Origin: Cephalotrichum gorgonifer
Taxonomy: Eukaryota > Ascomycota > Sordariomycetes > Microascales > Microascaceae
Assembly (NCBI GenBank): GCA_900312665.1
Contig: ONZQ02000010.1
Location: 744,001-808,000, forward strand
Length of the DNA: 64,000 bases
Direction of reading: 5' to 3'
Shown piece by piece: positions 1 to 13,418 of the stretch; positions within the stretch are counted from its first letter, which is position 1; the number at the start of each line of letters is the position of its first letter. The notes beneath the pieces are model-generated. The model made no database searches. It saw nothing but the letters and a program-made list of their open reading frames with translations, and was not told the DNA's origin. The position numbers and the translations under genes are program-made.

Positions 1-3000
1 GTATGTCAATCTTACGTGGTAACTCTATAACAACTGCCAGAACAGCGAACGTCAGGCCCGGTCTCTCCCGGTGGGGTGCCGAGATGGTGTGAAGGACGGG
101 AATTGACCCGGGTCGCCTCGACCTTCGTAATACCCCTACTCGCACTAATACCCGACCTTTCCCCCGTTTCACCGTGGGCCTGAACCGGACGGCCGCGCGG
201 TCGTCGGAATATAGTCCTTTCTCATTCCAAGCGCTCTTTTTTTCCCCTGTCATCGTCGTCGTCGTTGACCGCTATGTAATTACTCGTACATCATTCGTCG
301 CTTTGTCTTCGGGGAAACCAACACGCAAGTCGGGCCGGGGAGATGTCCCCGGACTTACGCCGGACCTTCTCCCCCAGTCTCGTTTCCGCCGCCTTGGTGA
401 GGCATTTCAGTCTCCACTTGCTTCGAAGGGTAACTACGGGGACGGTTAGGGCGGGCGCTCTTATAAAGGAAGCCAATAATAAAATACTACCGTAGCCTAT
501 GTTTTCCCCAGGGCAAGGAAGTACGACGTACAAAGTACCAAAAAAAAACCTAGGCGCCTCCCTTTTGCCCGCTCGTCCACCAGCATCTTCCAAGTACCCG
601 TACTCGGCCTACTACTAGTGGAGGAGTCTACATAGCGACCCTACACCTCAGACAACCTCGTAGGCGGATACGTACGTGGGTGCCCAATAAGGCAAGTAGG
701 AGGGACTTACACCGTCGGTCACGCCCACGGACTAGTATGCGCCGCGACCAAAATGAGAGCCCGGAGGGTGGGAGTGTAAAACTAAATCTAAAAACTTAAA
801 AAACAAAAAAAAAAAAAAAAAAAAAAAGGAAACCTACCGAGTACGGAGCTCCCCATCACAGCCCGGGCGCTGGCTATATTCCCCCTGTCATCGCATCGTC
901 ATTGCAACATTTTGAAAGCACGGCCTTTTCGCTTGTGATTGATGGTTGATCAAGTTTCATTCGCTTCTCGGCGGGCGGTGGGCGCATGTGGCGAGGTGGT
1001 ATTTACCTGTTCTCTCGGGCCGGGCGTGGAGATAACTGCCAAAATGTCAAGAAATACACGTAGAGAGAAGAAGAAAATGAGATAGCGTCACAGCGCGCCA
1101 GCGTTTGAGCATCTCTCTCCAGGGTGTGACCGAGCCAAATTTCCAACAGCTCAGGGTATCATTTCGACGGGGAAAACAGCATACGATTTCTTCCGTTACT
1201 AGTATACATGCTCTGTATTGGCCAATTTCGGCGAAGAAAGGGGAACGCACGGACGTCGGCTTCTCACACCGATACCCTCCATCATGATACTACTTCTCCC
1301 CCCTGTCGTCAGTCCCCTTTCCCCCCGGCCGCTGCCCCTCCTTTCATCTCCCGTCCCGCCGGCGGATTCCCGAGCCGACCAGACGGGAAGAGGGGGGAGA
1401 CAGGGGGAGAGGAGAGGAAATTCGACAAAAGTTCGAAGTTGGAAGTTTCGAAGTTCCATTGTGGGTCTCTCTGGCCTTTCCGGAATAGGAAGATCGCACG
1501 TGGCTGCCCGTCCCGTTCGGGCAAGGCGGGTTGTGTCTTGGAGGTTCGGATCGGGAAAGGGGTCCTTTGCTCCGTTGGTTTTCAGTCCCTACAGGGGTTG
1601 AGAGAAGATTGGCATGAGGATGGGGAGCTGCCGGCGGTATCCCGGCGGCTGCGAGGACCCGGGATCCGGGAGGTGTGAGGTGTGAGTTGCGAGGTTGCTT
1701 GAACTCAAGGTCCTCAATGTATATGTTTCCAGTCGAACAGAGTCCTCCCGCAACCCAGCCCACTCACTGCGACTGCCAGACGTTATCGGATCTTACATGT
1801 ATTCTTGGGGTAAAGGGGGGGGGTGGGGGAGGAAGGTTCTGATCGGCCATGTGTCACCGTAAACCATGACCGAGATCCCTCCCGCACACCACCTTCCGCC
1901 CGTTTAGCCGTGACGGTCCGCTCATCCTCTCCCATCTACCATCCGCCCCTCCATCTCCACACACAATCAGCCACCACATACATACCATGCATACTTGATA
2001 CCTGTGCTTTTCGAGACGGATAGCGTACCGAGTAGGGGCTCATACCCAAAATACGATGAGACCAATCCAATCCCCCGCGGATGGAATGACGCAGTAGTTC
2101 GTCCCATCTTTAACCCTTCTTCCCAGTCTTATTTCTTCAGCATTGCACTTCCCCCGTGGGGCCCCGTCGATCCAACCCGGCATATCCCGCCAACCCACCG
2201 GCACTCAATCTGATGAATGTCAATCCAATCCATACGTATGTGTAACATGTCCCATTTTTACAGGTAGATCCCCCCCCCCCAACATCATCTATTCCCCAAT
2301 TGAAAGATGGGGTGGTTCAATTCCGTGGTGTGGTGGCCACTTGTAAGTCAGCCGATGTGGTCCGTCACCCCCATTCTGAGATACTTTCTATTCATCTCCT
2401 AACATGAGCTGGTGAACATATATAAGATAAGGAAGAAGAAAGAAGGGAGAAAAAAACTGGTTTAAAACCCGGGCAGGTGGAACCATGGAAATGCTACCCA
2501 CGTATCTAAACCCCTACGTCATACAACCAACACCCGGCTCGGCATGCCCGCCCCCTCCCCCCGCGCCTTCTGACGTCTGCCACATCCAGTCGAGCTGATA
2601 AGCACGCGATCAACTACGAACGGACGGGATGAATCCCTGCGAACAGGTCGAGGGACGGGATCGTGGGGTCTGAAACGCGGGAAGGGATACCGGGGGCGGC
2701 GGGGGGGAGCACGAGAACACGTCGGTTGCATGATCCCTCTCCTCACCTTCCCAGTTCGAAATCCGAAGAAATACAGATTTATTTTGGACCTCGTATGGGC
2801 CACGAGTACTCGCGTACCTATAAGAAAGCCCCGTAGATCAGCAACACAGTACCTTCTTCGTATGTCATAAACGGGTACATCGGGGGTTCAACCAGAGGAC
2901 CCGTAGCCCCCATGTAAGGCCCGACTCTAACGAGCCCAAAACCTACATCGTCGGCTTCATATCCCCGATACGCATAGATAGCAGGCCGGTTTTCATTCTA

Positions 3001-3454
3001 CGGGGGGCTGCACTTACCTGGCCTTGCTGCCACCCCGCCTGTCGAGTCACGACCTCAGCCTTACCCTCATCCATCACCACCAGACCCTCTCGCGCTAAGC
3101 ACTAACCCCAACTCGCAGAGATATCTTTGTAAAGTAGCTCCAGGCCGTCTATTATCTAAGTCGCGTAAATCCGGTGTCCGACCATCGTAAGTTGTCATCC
3201 CAACCTTTTCCCCCCTTCTCCTTTCTCTCCTCGTAACGAGATTACAATACTAGTAAATGATACAAAAAGTTCATCCCGCACCCCGCGTGCCAGCCAAAAT
3301 ACAAACTCCATGCACATGTAAAAACCAGGTAGCCAAGGCACACGTAACCCCCAACCCGCCCAACCCCTCGGACGAGGAATTAAAAGCCCATGCGAAATGC
3401 AGATTGCAAGATGCAGTCAGGAAACGCCAAAGACCCAAATCTCATCCGCCCGCC
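1..3454. other. Gene-free left end
   Basis: No reading frame here has a recognisable domain, and all are short. The stretch holds homopolymer runs (A at 805-827, C near 2272) and many GTAC-containing short motifs. I see no RNA gene or transposon protein. It may be intergenic DNA or an old decayed repeat. Confidence 0.6.
805..827 (+). repeat. Poly(A) tract of 23
   Basis: An uninterrupted run of 23 A, preceded by A-rich sequence from about 781. It could be simple slippage or the 3' tail of a retroposed copy. No recognisable element body is visible upstream. Confidence 0.9.
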
Positions 3455-5102
3455 TTACTCCTCCTTCGGCGGCCCCCCGAACGGACCCCCCTCTCCCTCC
3501 CGCTCACCCCCAATCTCTAGCCTCTTCGTCGCCGGCCCCTCGTATTCCCCAGCCGTAGCCTCCCTATACTTGTCCAGCCACAGCTTCCTCAGGACCCTGT
3601 ATACAAACAGGAACTGCGTGTCCGCCTGCACCATGCTCCTCCGTTGGCGCCTCAGCTCGTCCACCGTCTCAAACACCAGGTCCGGCTCCTCCTCGTCGCC
3701 GTCGTACCCCTCTAGGTAGCCGGCCTCGAGCTCCCGCATGAGATGTTCCAGCGAGATGAAGGTCCCCGTGCGCCCCACGCCCGCGCTGCAGTGCACCACC
3801 CTCGGCGCGTCCCCATCGCCGCCGTACTCCCTCGACAGCTTCATAAGCTCGAAGAAGCTCTCGAGGTCCTCGATCGCCGGCACCCCAAAGTCGGGCCACC
3901 TCGTGTACAGAAAGTGCCACACGACCTTCCCCTCCTCCTCCCCATTCACCCTTAGCCTCATCTTCGTCAGCTCGATGGCGCCGCCCGCGAGGGTCGTCGC
4001 CTCCTCGAACTCCAGCTCGGCCGACCACCCGTCCCCCCACGAGTCCCCCTCGTTGATCTTCCAGGCCCCTTCCTCCTCCGAACGCTCCTGCGGGAAGTAA
4101 GGAAAGCACTTCTGGGTCCCGTGCTCCACCATGTTCGTGAGCTGCACGATCACCACGGGCGACGCGACCTGCTCGGCAATCATCCGCCACACGTACTCCA
4201 GGGACTGTCGCGTGGGCCCCTGCATGGCGATGTACCGCAGCGGGGGCAGGTTCGGGTCCGCGTCGGACTCTAGGACAATGGGCGACGCGTTGACGTAGTT
4301 TAGGCAGTCCTCGCCGACCTGCAGCTTGACGCGATTGTGACTCCACGGTTTGATGTTGCAGTAGCGGTCCATGCCCGCGCGCTTCGGGTCGGGTCGATCG
4401 TTGGGGCCGGTCCGCAGGTCGACGTGCTCGAGGACGCAGGGACCGAACGTGAGGCGGTTGCGCTCTATCCAGGTGATTTCCTGAAACTTCTCCATGAGGT
4501 CTATCTCGTCGTCAGCGCCCATGTACCCAAGTCCAGCATACAATAAAATAAGACAAGAGCAAAAACCAGGCCACGAAAAGCAAGGCGACCGTCAAGGTAC
4601 CCCGTAAGAAAACATAAAAAGAGAAAAACATACTTGACTCCGAGTGTGTTAAGAAGGTCGGTATAACTGGCTTCAGTCCCTTCTTTTCAGCTCCCCTGGC
4701 CCTCGCTCTCGCCCTCTTCATGCTATCCCGCCTCGTCAGCCTCTCCGTATCGCTCTCCGTCGTGCTCCCCGTAAGCGGCCCGTCGAGCGTCGTCTCCAGC
4801 GGGGCGCCGGTGCTTGCGATTCCGACATCATGCATGGCGATCGCCGGTGGCGGCGAAGAGGGGAGTTCGGCGGGGGGCGGCGAGCGGGCGCGCTTGTTGG
4901 GGGTGCGCAGGTGGAGGCTCTTGAGGAACCTCTCGGGCTGGTGCTTGCGCGGCGGGGTGGGGAGCGTGGGTGTGGTATCGCGGTCGCTGTCCCGGTCGAA
5001 GTCGCGGTCGCGATCCGCCGCTGGGGCGGTGACGGGGCGGGCATCCGTCTTGATCGTCGGGTGCTTCGGTCGGCGGCGGAAGCGAGGCATACGATCCATC
5101 AT
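3455..5102 (-). CDS. Protein tyrosine phosphatase (classical, non-receptor type)
   Basis: Removes phosphate from phosphotyrosine, most likely on MAP kinases or cell-cycle kinases as for fungal Ptp/Pyp enzymes. The exons I infer are 5102-4634 and 4500-3455, with a 133-nt intron (donor GTATGT, phase 1), giving about 504 aa. The catalytic domain fills the second exon: a DRYCNI segment in place of the usual NRY motif, the WPD loop as RWPDFGVPA, the P-loop HCSAGVGRTGTF with the nucleophilic Cys and binding Arg, and a terminal Gln loop (ADTQFLF). The first about 155 residues are low complexity, basic and proline-rich, with a run of alternating Asp-Arg pairs near residues 31-42, and are likely disordered and regulatory. 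No membrane segment is retained after splicing. The acceptor (ATAG before ACCTC) is my choice because it restores the frame. The exact substrate is not readable from sequence. Confidence 0.9.
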
Positions 5103-6839
5103 AGCGGTATGTTCGTTGCTGGGGGATCTGTGTCGGTTGTTGAGATTGGAAGCGGGGAAGTCGTGCCGTGGGGAGATGATCCCGGGAGGTGTGGCCGGAG
5201 TGTTTGTACTCGTAGGTGTTGGGGGCGGGAGGAAGCGCCTGCTTAGGAATAGGAATGTGGGAGAGTGACACAGTCACAAGAGCAACTGCGTCTGTGTCTC
5301 ACCAATGTCGCTGCCGTGGGCGAGCTGGTGGTACAGGTACGGCGGAATTACCTGGCAAGCAAACACGTATAGGTCATGCGACAGGAAAAAAGGAAGGAGC
5401 GAGGCGGTGGAGAGACGAGGCAGAGGGAAGGTAGGTTGGTGTTAAAATCGAAACGTATATCACAGGCAATTCCTAAAACTGGTGTGTGTGTCGCGCTGGA
5501 AGAGAGGATGGAGAGAGAAAGAAGAAAAAAAGATGCCAATGATGATCCTGGCGCTAGATGATGCAAACAGGGGTGCGTCCATTGACAAACCCACGAACCA
5601 ACAGGAGATGCAAATGCAGGTGCAGCGGGCACAGCCGCGGACAATGTGCGAGTATGTGTAGCACCTGTCGGTGGCGGGTAATAACAAACGGGTATGCGGG
5701 TATGGCAAAAATGGCTGGCTAGTGGCTGACAAGCTCCCCCCGCCAGCAGTTCGAGTGGGCGCTCAGGGGCGAACCAAAGGGGAGAGAGAGAGATTTAATC
5801 CTCGTACTCCTCTCGTACTACTCTCGTACCCGTACTCGTATCATATGTGCTATTGGGGGCAATAGCGGGGAGGTATTATGACGATAGGGAGACGCAACAG
5901 GTGGCAACATGAAGAGCCAAGACAAGAGGCGAGGGTTATTTTTGGGTCCTCGAACACGGACTCGACCTCATCCTCGGAACTCTCATCCTAGCCCTGACCC
6001 TGGGCACTGGCCCCTTGTCCCTGGCCCGGCCCTGTCCCTGTCCCTGTCCCCGTTTTCCGAGCCGGAAATTTCGGCGGGGACCATCCCTAATGCCACGCGC
6101 ATTTTGGAAATTGCAGGGATACATTGTGTCCCAAACTGAGCTGCTGAACTAAGTTTAGCTCCGGACTACGGAGTATGTACTTGTAGTATCCATGCAGGAG
6201 CGGTGGACTGGACCCGGGTGAATTAAGGCAGGAGAAGCAGGGATGAGGGTGGGGTGGGCAACAGCTTTATAGGGCCGGCGAAAGCATGTTACTAAGAACC
6301 CCGACAATTGAGTGAACATTGAACCATGCGCCTGGTACTCCGCACCCATATCTACGGTATCAAGGTACGGGTCTGGCTGTACGATAATACTACGTACCAA
6401 GCTACTCCTTCGTAGCATTGCTACGTAGTACGGGCCAATATGATTAAATTAACTTCAGTGCAGAACTTCACTTCAGGTGAGTGGAAGCTACTCTTACGAA
6501 CATCGCAATTTTACGAAACTCAGAGATAGGTAAGCCTTGGTCGGTCTCTAGCTCAGGTCGAGCAAAGTCTTATTTACACAAAAGACTTACTTACACAAGT
6601 GCCCTGTTTCAACCTTTGTGCCATGCCTCGTATGCTCCCTGGTATATACACAGTATATTACCACTTCTAAGAGTTCTAGGCATATAAGATGCTCCATATT
6701 ATATGCTACTCGTAAAGATCCTGGTAACTTAGAGAGCAGACAATGGTCCGTTGCTCTCCTTACGACTTTCCTCGGGTCTCTATTTCCAAGCGCTATCCTC
6801 GAATCTGCGCCGTCCCCCGTAGACTTGTCTAACACACAC
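5103..6839. other. Intergenic: PTP promoter side and COG3 3' side
   Basis: No supportable gene. The stretch contains clustered CTCGTAC repeats at about 5800-5840, short CT/CCTGTC repeats near 6030-6055, and one exact TACGGAGTA motif at 6167-6175. The first few hundred bases are presumably the promoter of the phosphatase gene. Confidence 0.6.
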
Positions 6840-9340
6840 CTAATACCTCCTCCCTCCTAGCTTCTCCGCATCCGCATCCCTCAACGCCCTCACACTAATA
6901 TCAATAGCCTCTTCCAGCTTCCCCACAACCTCCGGCTGCTCTCCAAACACGGCTTCCAGCCTACCCCTCAAATCCCCCGCAATCTTACCCCGCGCTGCGG
7001 TCCCCGCCCCATTCATCCTCGCCGCCCATCTCCCGGTAAAGGCGCGTATGCTCAGCCTCAGTAGCTCGTCCAGCTGCTCGCTCATATCCTCCACCGTTAG
7101 CGTCTTGGCCGTCACTGCGGGCGGACCCCCGCTGCCCCGAGACCACAGCGACCCGGGGACGATGTTGCCCACGAACCCGAGCCAGTTCTGCGGACCCATG
7201 GTCTCCCAGATCCGGGAGAAGTGCTGCATGGGGTTCGTCTGGTGGCTGCGTATGTCGCCTATCTCGAGGGACATGAGCTCGTTCTTTAGCACGAGAAGGT
7301 TCTTGATCATGAAGAGATCCGGGTCCGCGTCTGACTTGGCGGACCTCATCTTCGCCTCTACGCGCTGAAGGACGCTTATCGTCTCCCGGACTATCTTGAA
7401 GATCACAGGGCTGTTCTGCTGCTGTTGGGGGTGTTAGTTAGGGTTCGGTCATCGAAGAGAAGGGGGGCGGGGGGAAGCTTACGCATCTCTCCTTGGGCAT
7501 GCACTGGTCAAACATCCCAAGCAACTCAACCGCCCTCTTCAGAACGGAATGGACATGCGCCGACTCCACCGCCCCGTCAGCCTTGGTAATAGACTTCGCC
7601 GTCTCCGCCTCGAATGCCGCGTCGGTAAAAGTCCACAAGTACTCCGAAAGTAGCGAGGCCGTGTATTGACAACACTGCACCGTAAACGGCGACTCTTCGT
7701 CCAGATACTCTGGCATGAGGTACTCGCGCGTGAGCCACCCGACGAAGTTGCACAGGCTCGGCAGCTCGGCGGGCGCTAGCGCCGCCTGCAAGCTCTGCGC
7801 CAGCGGCTTGAGGTTCGCGGGCGTCATGAGCCATCGCTGCCCGGTCTTCAGCGCCTGGAAAGCCGATCCCTCCGTCGCGCTTGGCAGTGGGGACACGGAG
7901 AAGATCTTGGAGAGGAGGTTGGCCTCGTTGTAAACCCGCTCGAAGGACTGCTTCGTGTGGTTCCGGCACGCGGCCTCAAGCGACTGGGTCTTGGCCTCCT
8001 TCTGGAACTCGTCGAGCTCGTGCTGGACGAGCGGTCTTAGGTCGCGGTCACGCGTAGCGAGGTAGGAGTGGAACATGTTCTTAGCCGTGTTGGCGTAGAT
8101 GTCCGAGGCGGTTCCGGTGTTTGGGTTGCCGGACGGGTCGTATACCCGCAACATAGCCTTGCGGACGTTTGGGACCAACGAGTACGAGTCTAGTATCATC
8201 TCCTCAAACCGGCCATATGCCAAAGCATGCTGAGCGGATTCCGACTGCGTCGCGCCAAGACGTCGAGAAATGTCCTGCGAGACAGTCTCCAGCTGTTTGG
8301 AGAACCCTACCTCCAAGATGTGCAGGGCCTTCGTCAGTAGGGCCTGGTACCTGGCGAGGTAAGACTCGGCATCCCTATAGTCAGGCTACGATGGGGGGTC
8401 AGCACGCTACCGGGAATGGGGAAGTCGTTAGGTAGAGGGGTCGTCCATACATGTTTCGACATAAACTCTATACACGCCTCTAGGTTGTCCAGGACGTCGG
8501 CAAGATCAGAATGCTCCGCCAGCCGGCTAGCACCGGGCGCGTTCAGGCGCCTGCTGACGTTTTCGAGATAGGCATAGTAGTACAGATTGGTACCGACCTC
8601 GTCTGCCAGCGTCTGCAGCCGGGCCTGCTCCGTCATGAGATTGTCGCACCGGGCCTGGAAAGATGAAGTCTGTGTCTCGACCGACTGGAACGACGTGGAC
8701 AGCGTCGTCAGGAGGGCGAGCGTCTCGTCAGCATCGCGGATGAGGGAGTCGATGTGCCTCTCGGTAAGCGCCAGCTGATCCCGGTATAGACTAGAAATAG
8801 CAGTATCAGCCCCAACGTATCTCCGCGATGTCCCTCCCCAAAAGGGGGTCGCACCTGTAATCCCGTCGACTCTCCTGTAGCAGCTCGTCGGCGCCACCGC
8901 TTAGTAGTGGGAGGACGGAGAGCTCGTTCACGCGACGATTTCCGGGCACATCCAACGCATCCCAGCTCCTATCCCCGTGAACTTTCCTAGGTCCCGCGCG
9001 ACGCTGTCCGGACGCGGCCCTCGCGGGCCGTCGCGCAGCAAGCTGGAAGTCGGTAAAGGAGTTCGCGCGACGGACTACCGAAGCCTCGGGGGGGCCATTG
9101 TCCTCTTCTGGGATTTCGGAGAATGTGGGAGTCTCTATCGGTATGCCGGTTCCCTGTGGGAGTGAAAGAAGCAAGTTAGCTTCGACCTCGGAGCTCTCGT
9201 CTTCTTGGGAAGGGGACACGAACATTGGGTTGCTGGAGGAGGGATTCTTTCCGCTTGTGGAGCGATCGGGTGGGTGGTGCTGCGGCCGTTCTCCCAGTGA
9301 GGTCGGGCACAAAGCTGTACCACGAAGAGTCTTCGTACAT
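6840..9340 (-). CDS. COG3: Conserved oligomeric Golgi complex subunit 3 (Sec34 family)
   Basis: A lobe-A subunit of the COG tether that captures retrograde vesicles at the Golgi. Five exons join in frame: 9340-9224, 9153-8855, 8790-8451, 8385-7483 and 7421-6840, giving 746 aa, close to yeast and animal family lengths. The start MYEDSSWYSFVPD resembles the usual fungal COG3 N-terminus. The Sec34 region follows as a long alpha-helical coiled-coil stretch (TAISSLYRDQLALTERH... and LEACIEFMSKH-PDYRDAESYLARYQ), then the conserved helical middle and C-terminal regions. Introns 2-5 are 61-65 nt with good donors and acceptors. The first intron (70 nt) uses the weak donor GTTCGT but has a strong GCTAAC branch and CCCACAG acceptor, and is the only phase-consistent choice I found. 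No sign of damage. Confidence 0.92.
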
Positions 9341-10041
9341 ACTGGACTAGTCCAAGTGCCTAACCAAGGACCTGGGTCGCGATGCTCGTCGTTGACCTCG
9401 TGGGTTGGTATGTGGGGTTGCCGTTAAAGACAGCAGCTCCCAGGTGAAGTGCGATGTGTTTGTCAGCTGATACCAGCTGTCGAATGGATATCCTTGTCAA
9501 CCAGGAATCGGGTACGAGTACCTCAGTAATATGAGCAAGTACAAATACCTTGGGTCGGCCCACCTCGAACCAGTACATGAGGACGAGGACATCCAAGACC
9601 AGGAAATGATACAAATGGGAACAATATCATTTTTATTTTCTAAGCTTATCTGTACATCTCATCCCCCCTACCTTCATTACTCTTCCTTCTGCTTACTCTG
9701 CCTATTCCCCACTTTCTGCTTTCCTCTTTTTCAAGGGTAATTGGATCCTCTCTCTTAATAACCTCCTAACCACCATTTTCGCTCGCGACTGGTAAGGCAG
9801 AGAGTCGATAGCATGCTGAGAAACCGGGGCTCACTCGGAAGATGAAGGTGTTATAAACCTGGTATATCAATAGCGCAGCTTCAGTATCGACCAGAAACCA
9901 CTAGACTAAGCCCAGAGAGCTGTAGATCGGCATGTGGTAGCGGGAATCCGGCCCTCGACAGGACAGGCAGCCGGATCTCCCCCTTTTGCCCGTTGAGGCT
10001 GGGAGACACCACGATGATGTCTTCAGACGAACAGGGCGCAG
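9341..10041. other. Intergenic upstream of COG3
   Basis: No gene seen. This is the probable COG3 promoter on its left part. One TACGAGTA motif lies at 9513-9520, and 9640-9735 is pyrimidine-rich. Confidence 0.55.
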
Positions 10042-10353
10042 TCATATTGATCCCTTGAAAGAGACACTCTCAACTAAGAATACCAGGCCTGTTTCTGGGC
10101 CAGAGCCCAGGGACGCCCAACTCATCTGGGGCAAACACTCAACCACATACTGTAGTGATACTGGGGAGAGAGAGCTGGCACGGAGTCGCCATATCTGCAA
10201 GTACCGTGCCATCTTGCTGTCAATCCAATCCTGTGGATAGACAATCTGAGAAAAGACAGCCCTTCCTCCTTTCTTGTCAAACATATACCCAGCCATCTCA
10301 ATTGGCCACAAGCGACCTCCAATGGATGGTCGATTACCTGGTATTAGACATGA
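10042..10353 (-). pseudogene. Possible coding relic, unknown
   Basis: A minus-strand open stretch with protein-like composition (for example GRLWPIEMAGYMFDKKGG, then VYPQDWIDSKMARYLQIW) ends at a stop at 10042. It has no usable start: an in-frame TGA lies just upstream. It lies downstream of the interrupted frame at 10681-11397 and could be a distal exon or remnant of the same gene. I do not recognise a family. Real coding potential is uncertain. Confidence 0.22.
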
Positions 10354-10680
10354 TCAACCGTCTGGCACCGTTATCCATCTCGGGTGAACTTGAAGCAGAG
10401 AGAGCTATAGAGAGAATCCACAGTGTTGTCATTCCTGCTAAGCAGGACTATGAAAAGGTGAATCCGCGAAAAGGCCATCAAAGAAGTTTACCGTTATTCC
10501 TCATCCCAATACCCAAAGCCACCCTAGCCGACCTCTATCCTAGTACCAAGGCCTTCCTGGCCATCCTTTTTCCCAATACCTAAAAGCCCTTCTAGTTGTT
10601 TTTTTTTCCCTAGTACCAATTGCCCATGTTTCCCTACGCCAGCATACACTGTGATCCATACAAGATGTCACTTACACCAT

Positions 10681-11397
10681 TTATCTCTTGCCACTACCAC
10701 AGACACCGTCATTATCATTCTTGTCTCGCTGCTCTGCAGACTGCCCGAGCCACAAAAGAAACTGAGTCTCTCGGTCTCTCTCACGGCGAGCTTCGTTCAT
10801 CTGGTTGCACAAGATCTCTGCCTCATCGATCGAGCAGCCTTGGCCCATGCCACGAAGCATTTCCTCAGGGCCCCAGGCGGGGTCCGAGAGGGCGGGCATG
10901 TGCGGATCGGCCTCCGTGGTGCAGGACTGCGTGTCACCAGCTTCGACCTCGAGGGATAGCGCAATTGAGGTGATGGGGGGGGCAGCAACTAGGGGTAGGG
11001 TGTACTCCTGGACCGAAGTTTCGTGACGAGGGAATTGCTCATCTATGGTCGGGATAGGGTCGAGGAGGCCGTGGGTCACTGCATCTTCTACAGCGTCGAT
11101 GGTAGTTCTAGCATCGCTGGACCATGTCCAGGAGTCGACGAGGTGAAGGTCACCGTTCTCTGCCTGGGGTTATTCAGAATCTTCGTCATAATATGTAGTA
11201 GCCGATTCCTCGGTTGGACGAGAAGCGTGTCTAACGATAGTAGGAGAGTCTTCAGGGGGCAGAATAAGGGCACTAACAAGAGAAGCAGTGTCCCCGGCAT
11301 GGGAGGTGACGTCCCCCTCGGCGGCAGAGGCTGGGTGCAGCTTGGACGCACCCTCAGAGGCCAGATTCATGTTGGCGGCGCTGTTGGCGGAGTCCAT
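10681..11397 (-). CDS. Hypothetical protein, frame interrupted by one TAA
   Basis: One frame runs from ATG at 11397 to a stop at 10681, broken only by TAA at 11172-11170. Before the stop it reads MDSANSAANMNLASEG... and ends TTYYDEDSE. After it the same frame continues as PQAENGDLHLVDSW and on through a charged helix with REREDR-like character near its end. Two readings fit: a 72-nt intron (donor GTTAGA, acceptor CCCCAG, phase 0 on both sides) that removes the stop, with exons 11397-11236 and 11163-10681; or a CAA-to-TAA nonsense change in a decaying gene. The product would be small, acidic and Ser/Thr/Glu-rich with no domain I recognise. I give it low to moderate weight. Confidence 0.35.
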
Positions 11398-13418
11398 GGT
11401 GCTCGGGGGTTGTAGGTATATATGAAGAGCTAAATGGAGGTGCACAGTAAAGTGCTGGAGGAGGAGGCAGGCTAGGAAAGGGCGACGGCTCCCAGTATCC
11501 ATTCACCTCCATGGGGAGGGGCACCAGCCACCTTTTATATGCGGACCGGTTTTGAAGCAATTTTCTTGCAGCTGTGTGTGAAATGTATGATGGGTGTGCT
11601 CTAGGGCAAGAACTACAAGGCAAGGTACAAACGGCTCGAAGCCCTCGAGGGTCGGGGCGTTACGCTGATATTCCTAAGTGTTCCCAGGCTTAAAGTCAGG
11701 GATATCGGGAGAGGCGTGGCCCATCTTTGCTAACGGGCGAGCTAGTAGTCTGACGAATGGTCTAGATCTGCATGACAAGCATAGTATTACAGGGGAAAGA
11801 GTGTCGAGGAGGTACGGATGCCGTTCCTACTGGATAGAAAACAGGGCTGGAGTTGTATTTTCTTTTAGCGTGGGTGGGACAAGTGGGCACCCCAGGTTCT
11901 TGTCGTTACTCCCTTAAGGGATTCCTTCTGCCTCTGGCTTGGGAGAAGGCGTGGGCATGGAGAGGGAAAGCCAAGAGAGGGCGGCGGTGGCAGCGGGCGG
12001 AGCGAGCGGGTCGGAAGGGGCGTTCTAACGGTCTGGTCTGATAACGGAGAAACGGTCTCGTGAAGGGGGTGGTATTACTTTCACTTTTACAAGTCAAAGG
12101 TACTCCATGTTCACAGGAAGTAAATAAAAGACTTGGCTGCGCTGGCAATGAGGCCCCGAGCAAGGAAACACGCGGTACAAGGGCAACGTCGAACCCGAAG
12201 CTAGTTTCCCCGGTACACTTTCTGGGTAGAGCCTACCCGAGTTCAACTTTTCATGCTTGCTGTAACTCTCGTACATATTCTGAAGAAAGGCCCTAACATG
12301 GTGACTGCTCGAAACGGTGTCAGCAGCGAAGGTCTTGATAGGATGAAAGAGGAGCATTGCAGGAGCGGTATCTCGTCTCCCCACCGCCACTACCGAATGT
12401 AGACGGCTGGAGGGCGGACGGCACTACAGGAGCTTAGATATTGATGGTGGGTGGCATACATGATCATCTGCTTCGCACCCACACAATCTTGTAGCCGGAG
12501 GTAAGCGGTGGGCGCGGGGGAAAGGGGGAAAGGGGGAAAGGGGGTGGGATGTACATGTGAAGGGATACACGGAGTCAGTCTTCTTGGAAAACGCCCTACC
12601 CCAAATCACAAAGGTCGGCAGCTTCACGGTTGCCGTTGACGGTGAGACAGACCTTGATGTCGGAGGAAAATGGGGACGACGGGGTGAGCCGAGGGGACGA
12701 AACTAGCGCTGGTAACCTACGTAGATGGAGGGTGGTATGGATGAAACGGGCAGTCTTCGGGCAGATTGTATCAGCTCCCACAGTCTCGGGTCGGATATAA
12801 GCTAGTCGTATGTGGGGATGCCACCATCTCGGGTCTAATTTCATCTGGCCCGTCAGAAAAGGCAAGTTTTTACCTGGAATCTGCCCAATTCACTTCACTA
12901 TCACTCGTGGTGTAAGTGCTGATTCTCCGCCACGACCAGCACGACATCGCCCCCAGCAAAGCTCATTATCAAGTACTCGTATCCTTCGAATGAGGAAGCT
13001 ATGAGAAGCATGGCATGATTTGACCAAGCCTGCTGTAGTATTATCTGACTGACCTCTGCTCTCCGTTCTCCGTTTCTCTAATCGGGGAGGCCTGCACCTT
13101 GGATCTTCTCTAGATGGGTGTGGCCATATTGAAGACGTAGGAGTGGACCTAACGGGAGGTGTCACGCTCCTTCCTCACCACACACCGCGCGGGCGGCGTG
13201 TACTGGGGGCGGGAATTAAAAAGAAACAAAATTCGTAGCAGGTCCTTAGAGAGACGTTAATATAGGTCAGGGGTCGCGATCTGTGGTCCCCCCCTTCACG
13301 ACAGCTCCACAGCAGCGAAGCGATTTGATTAGGCCACGCACAGATGTGTGATAGCTTCCCACTTTGACGCCAACGAACGCGAGTACGAGTACGACACGAG
13401 AGTGGCTCTACTAGCTAA

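Noticed and set aside
16..1700. Small genes at 174-449, 1208-1678 and neighbours
   Set aside because: Overlapping frames on both strands with low-complexity Arg/Pro/Ser composition, no splice-consistent extension and no domain.
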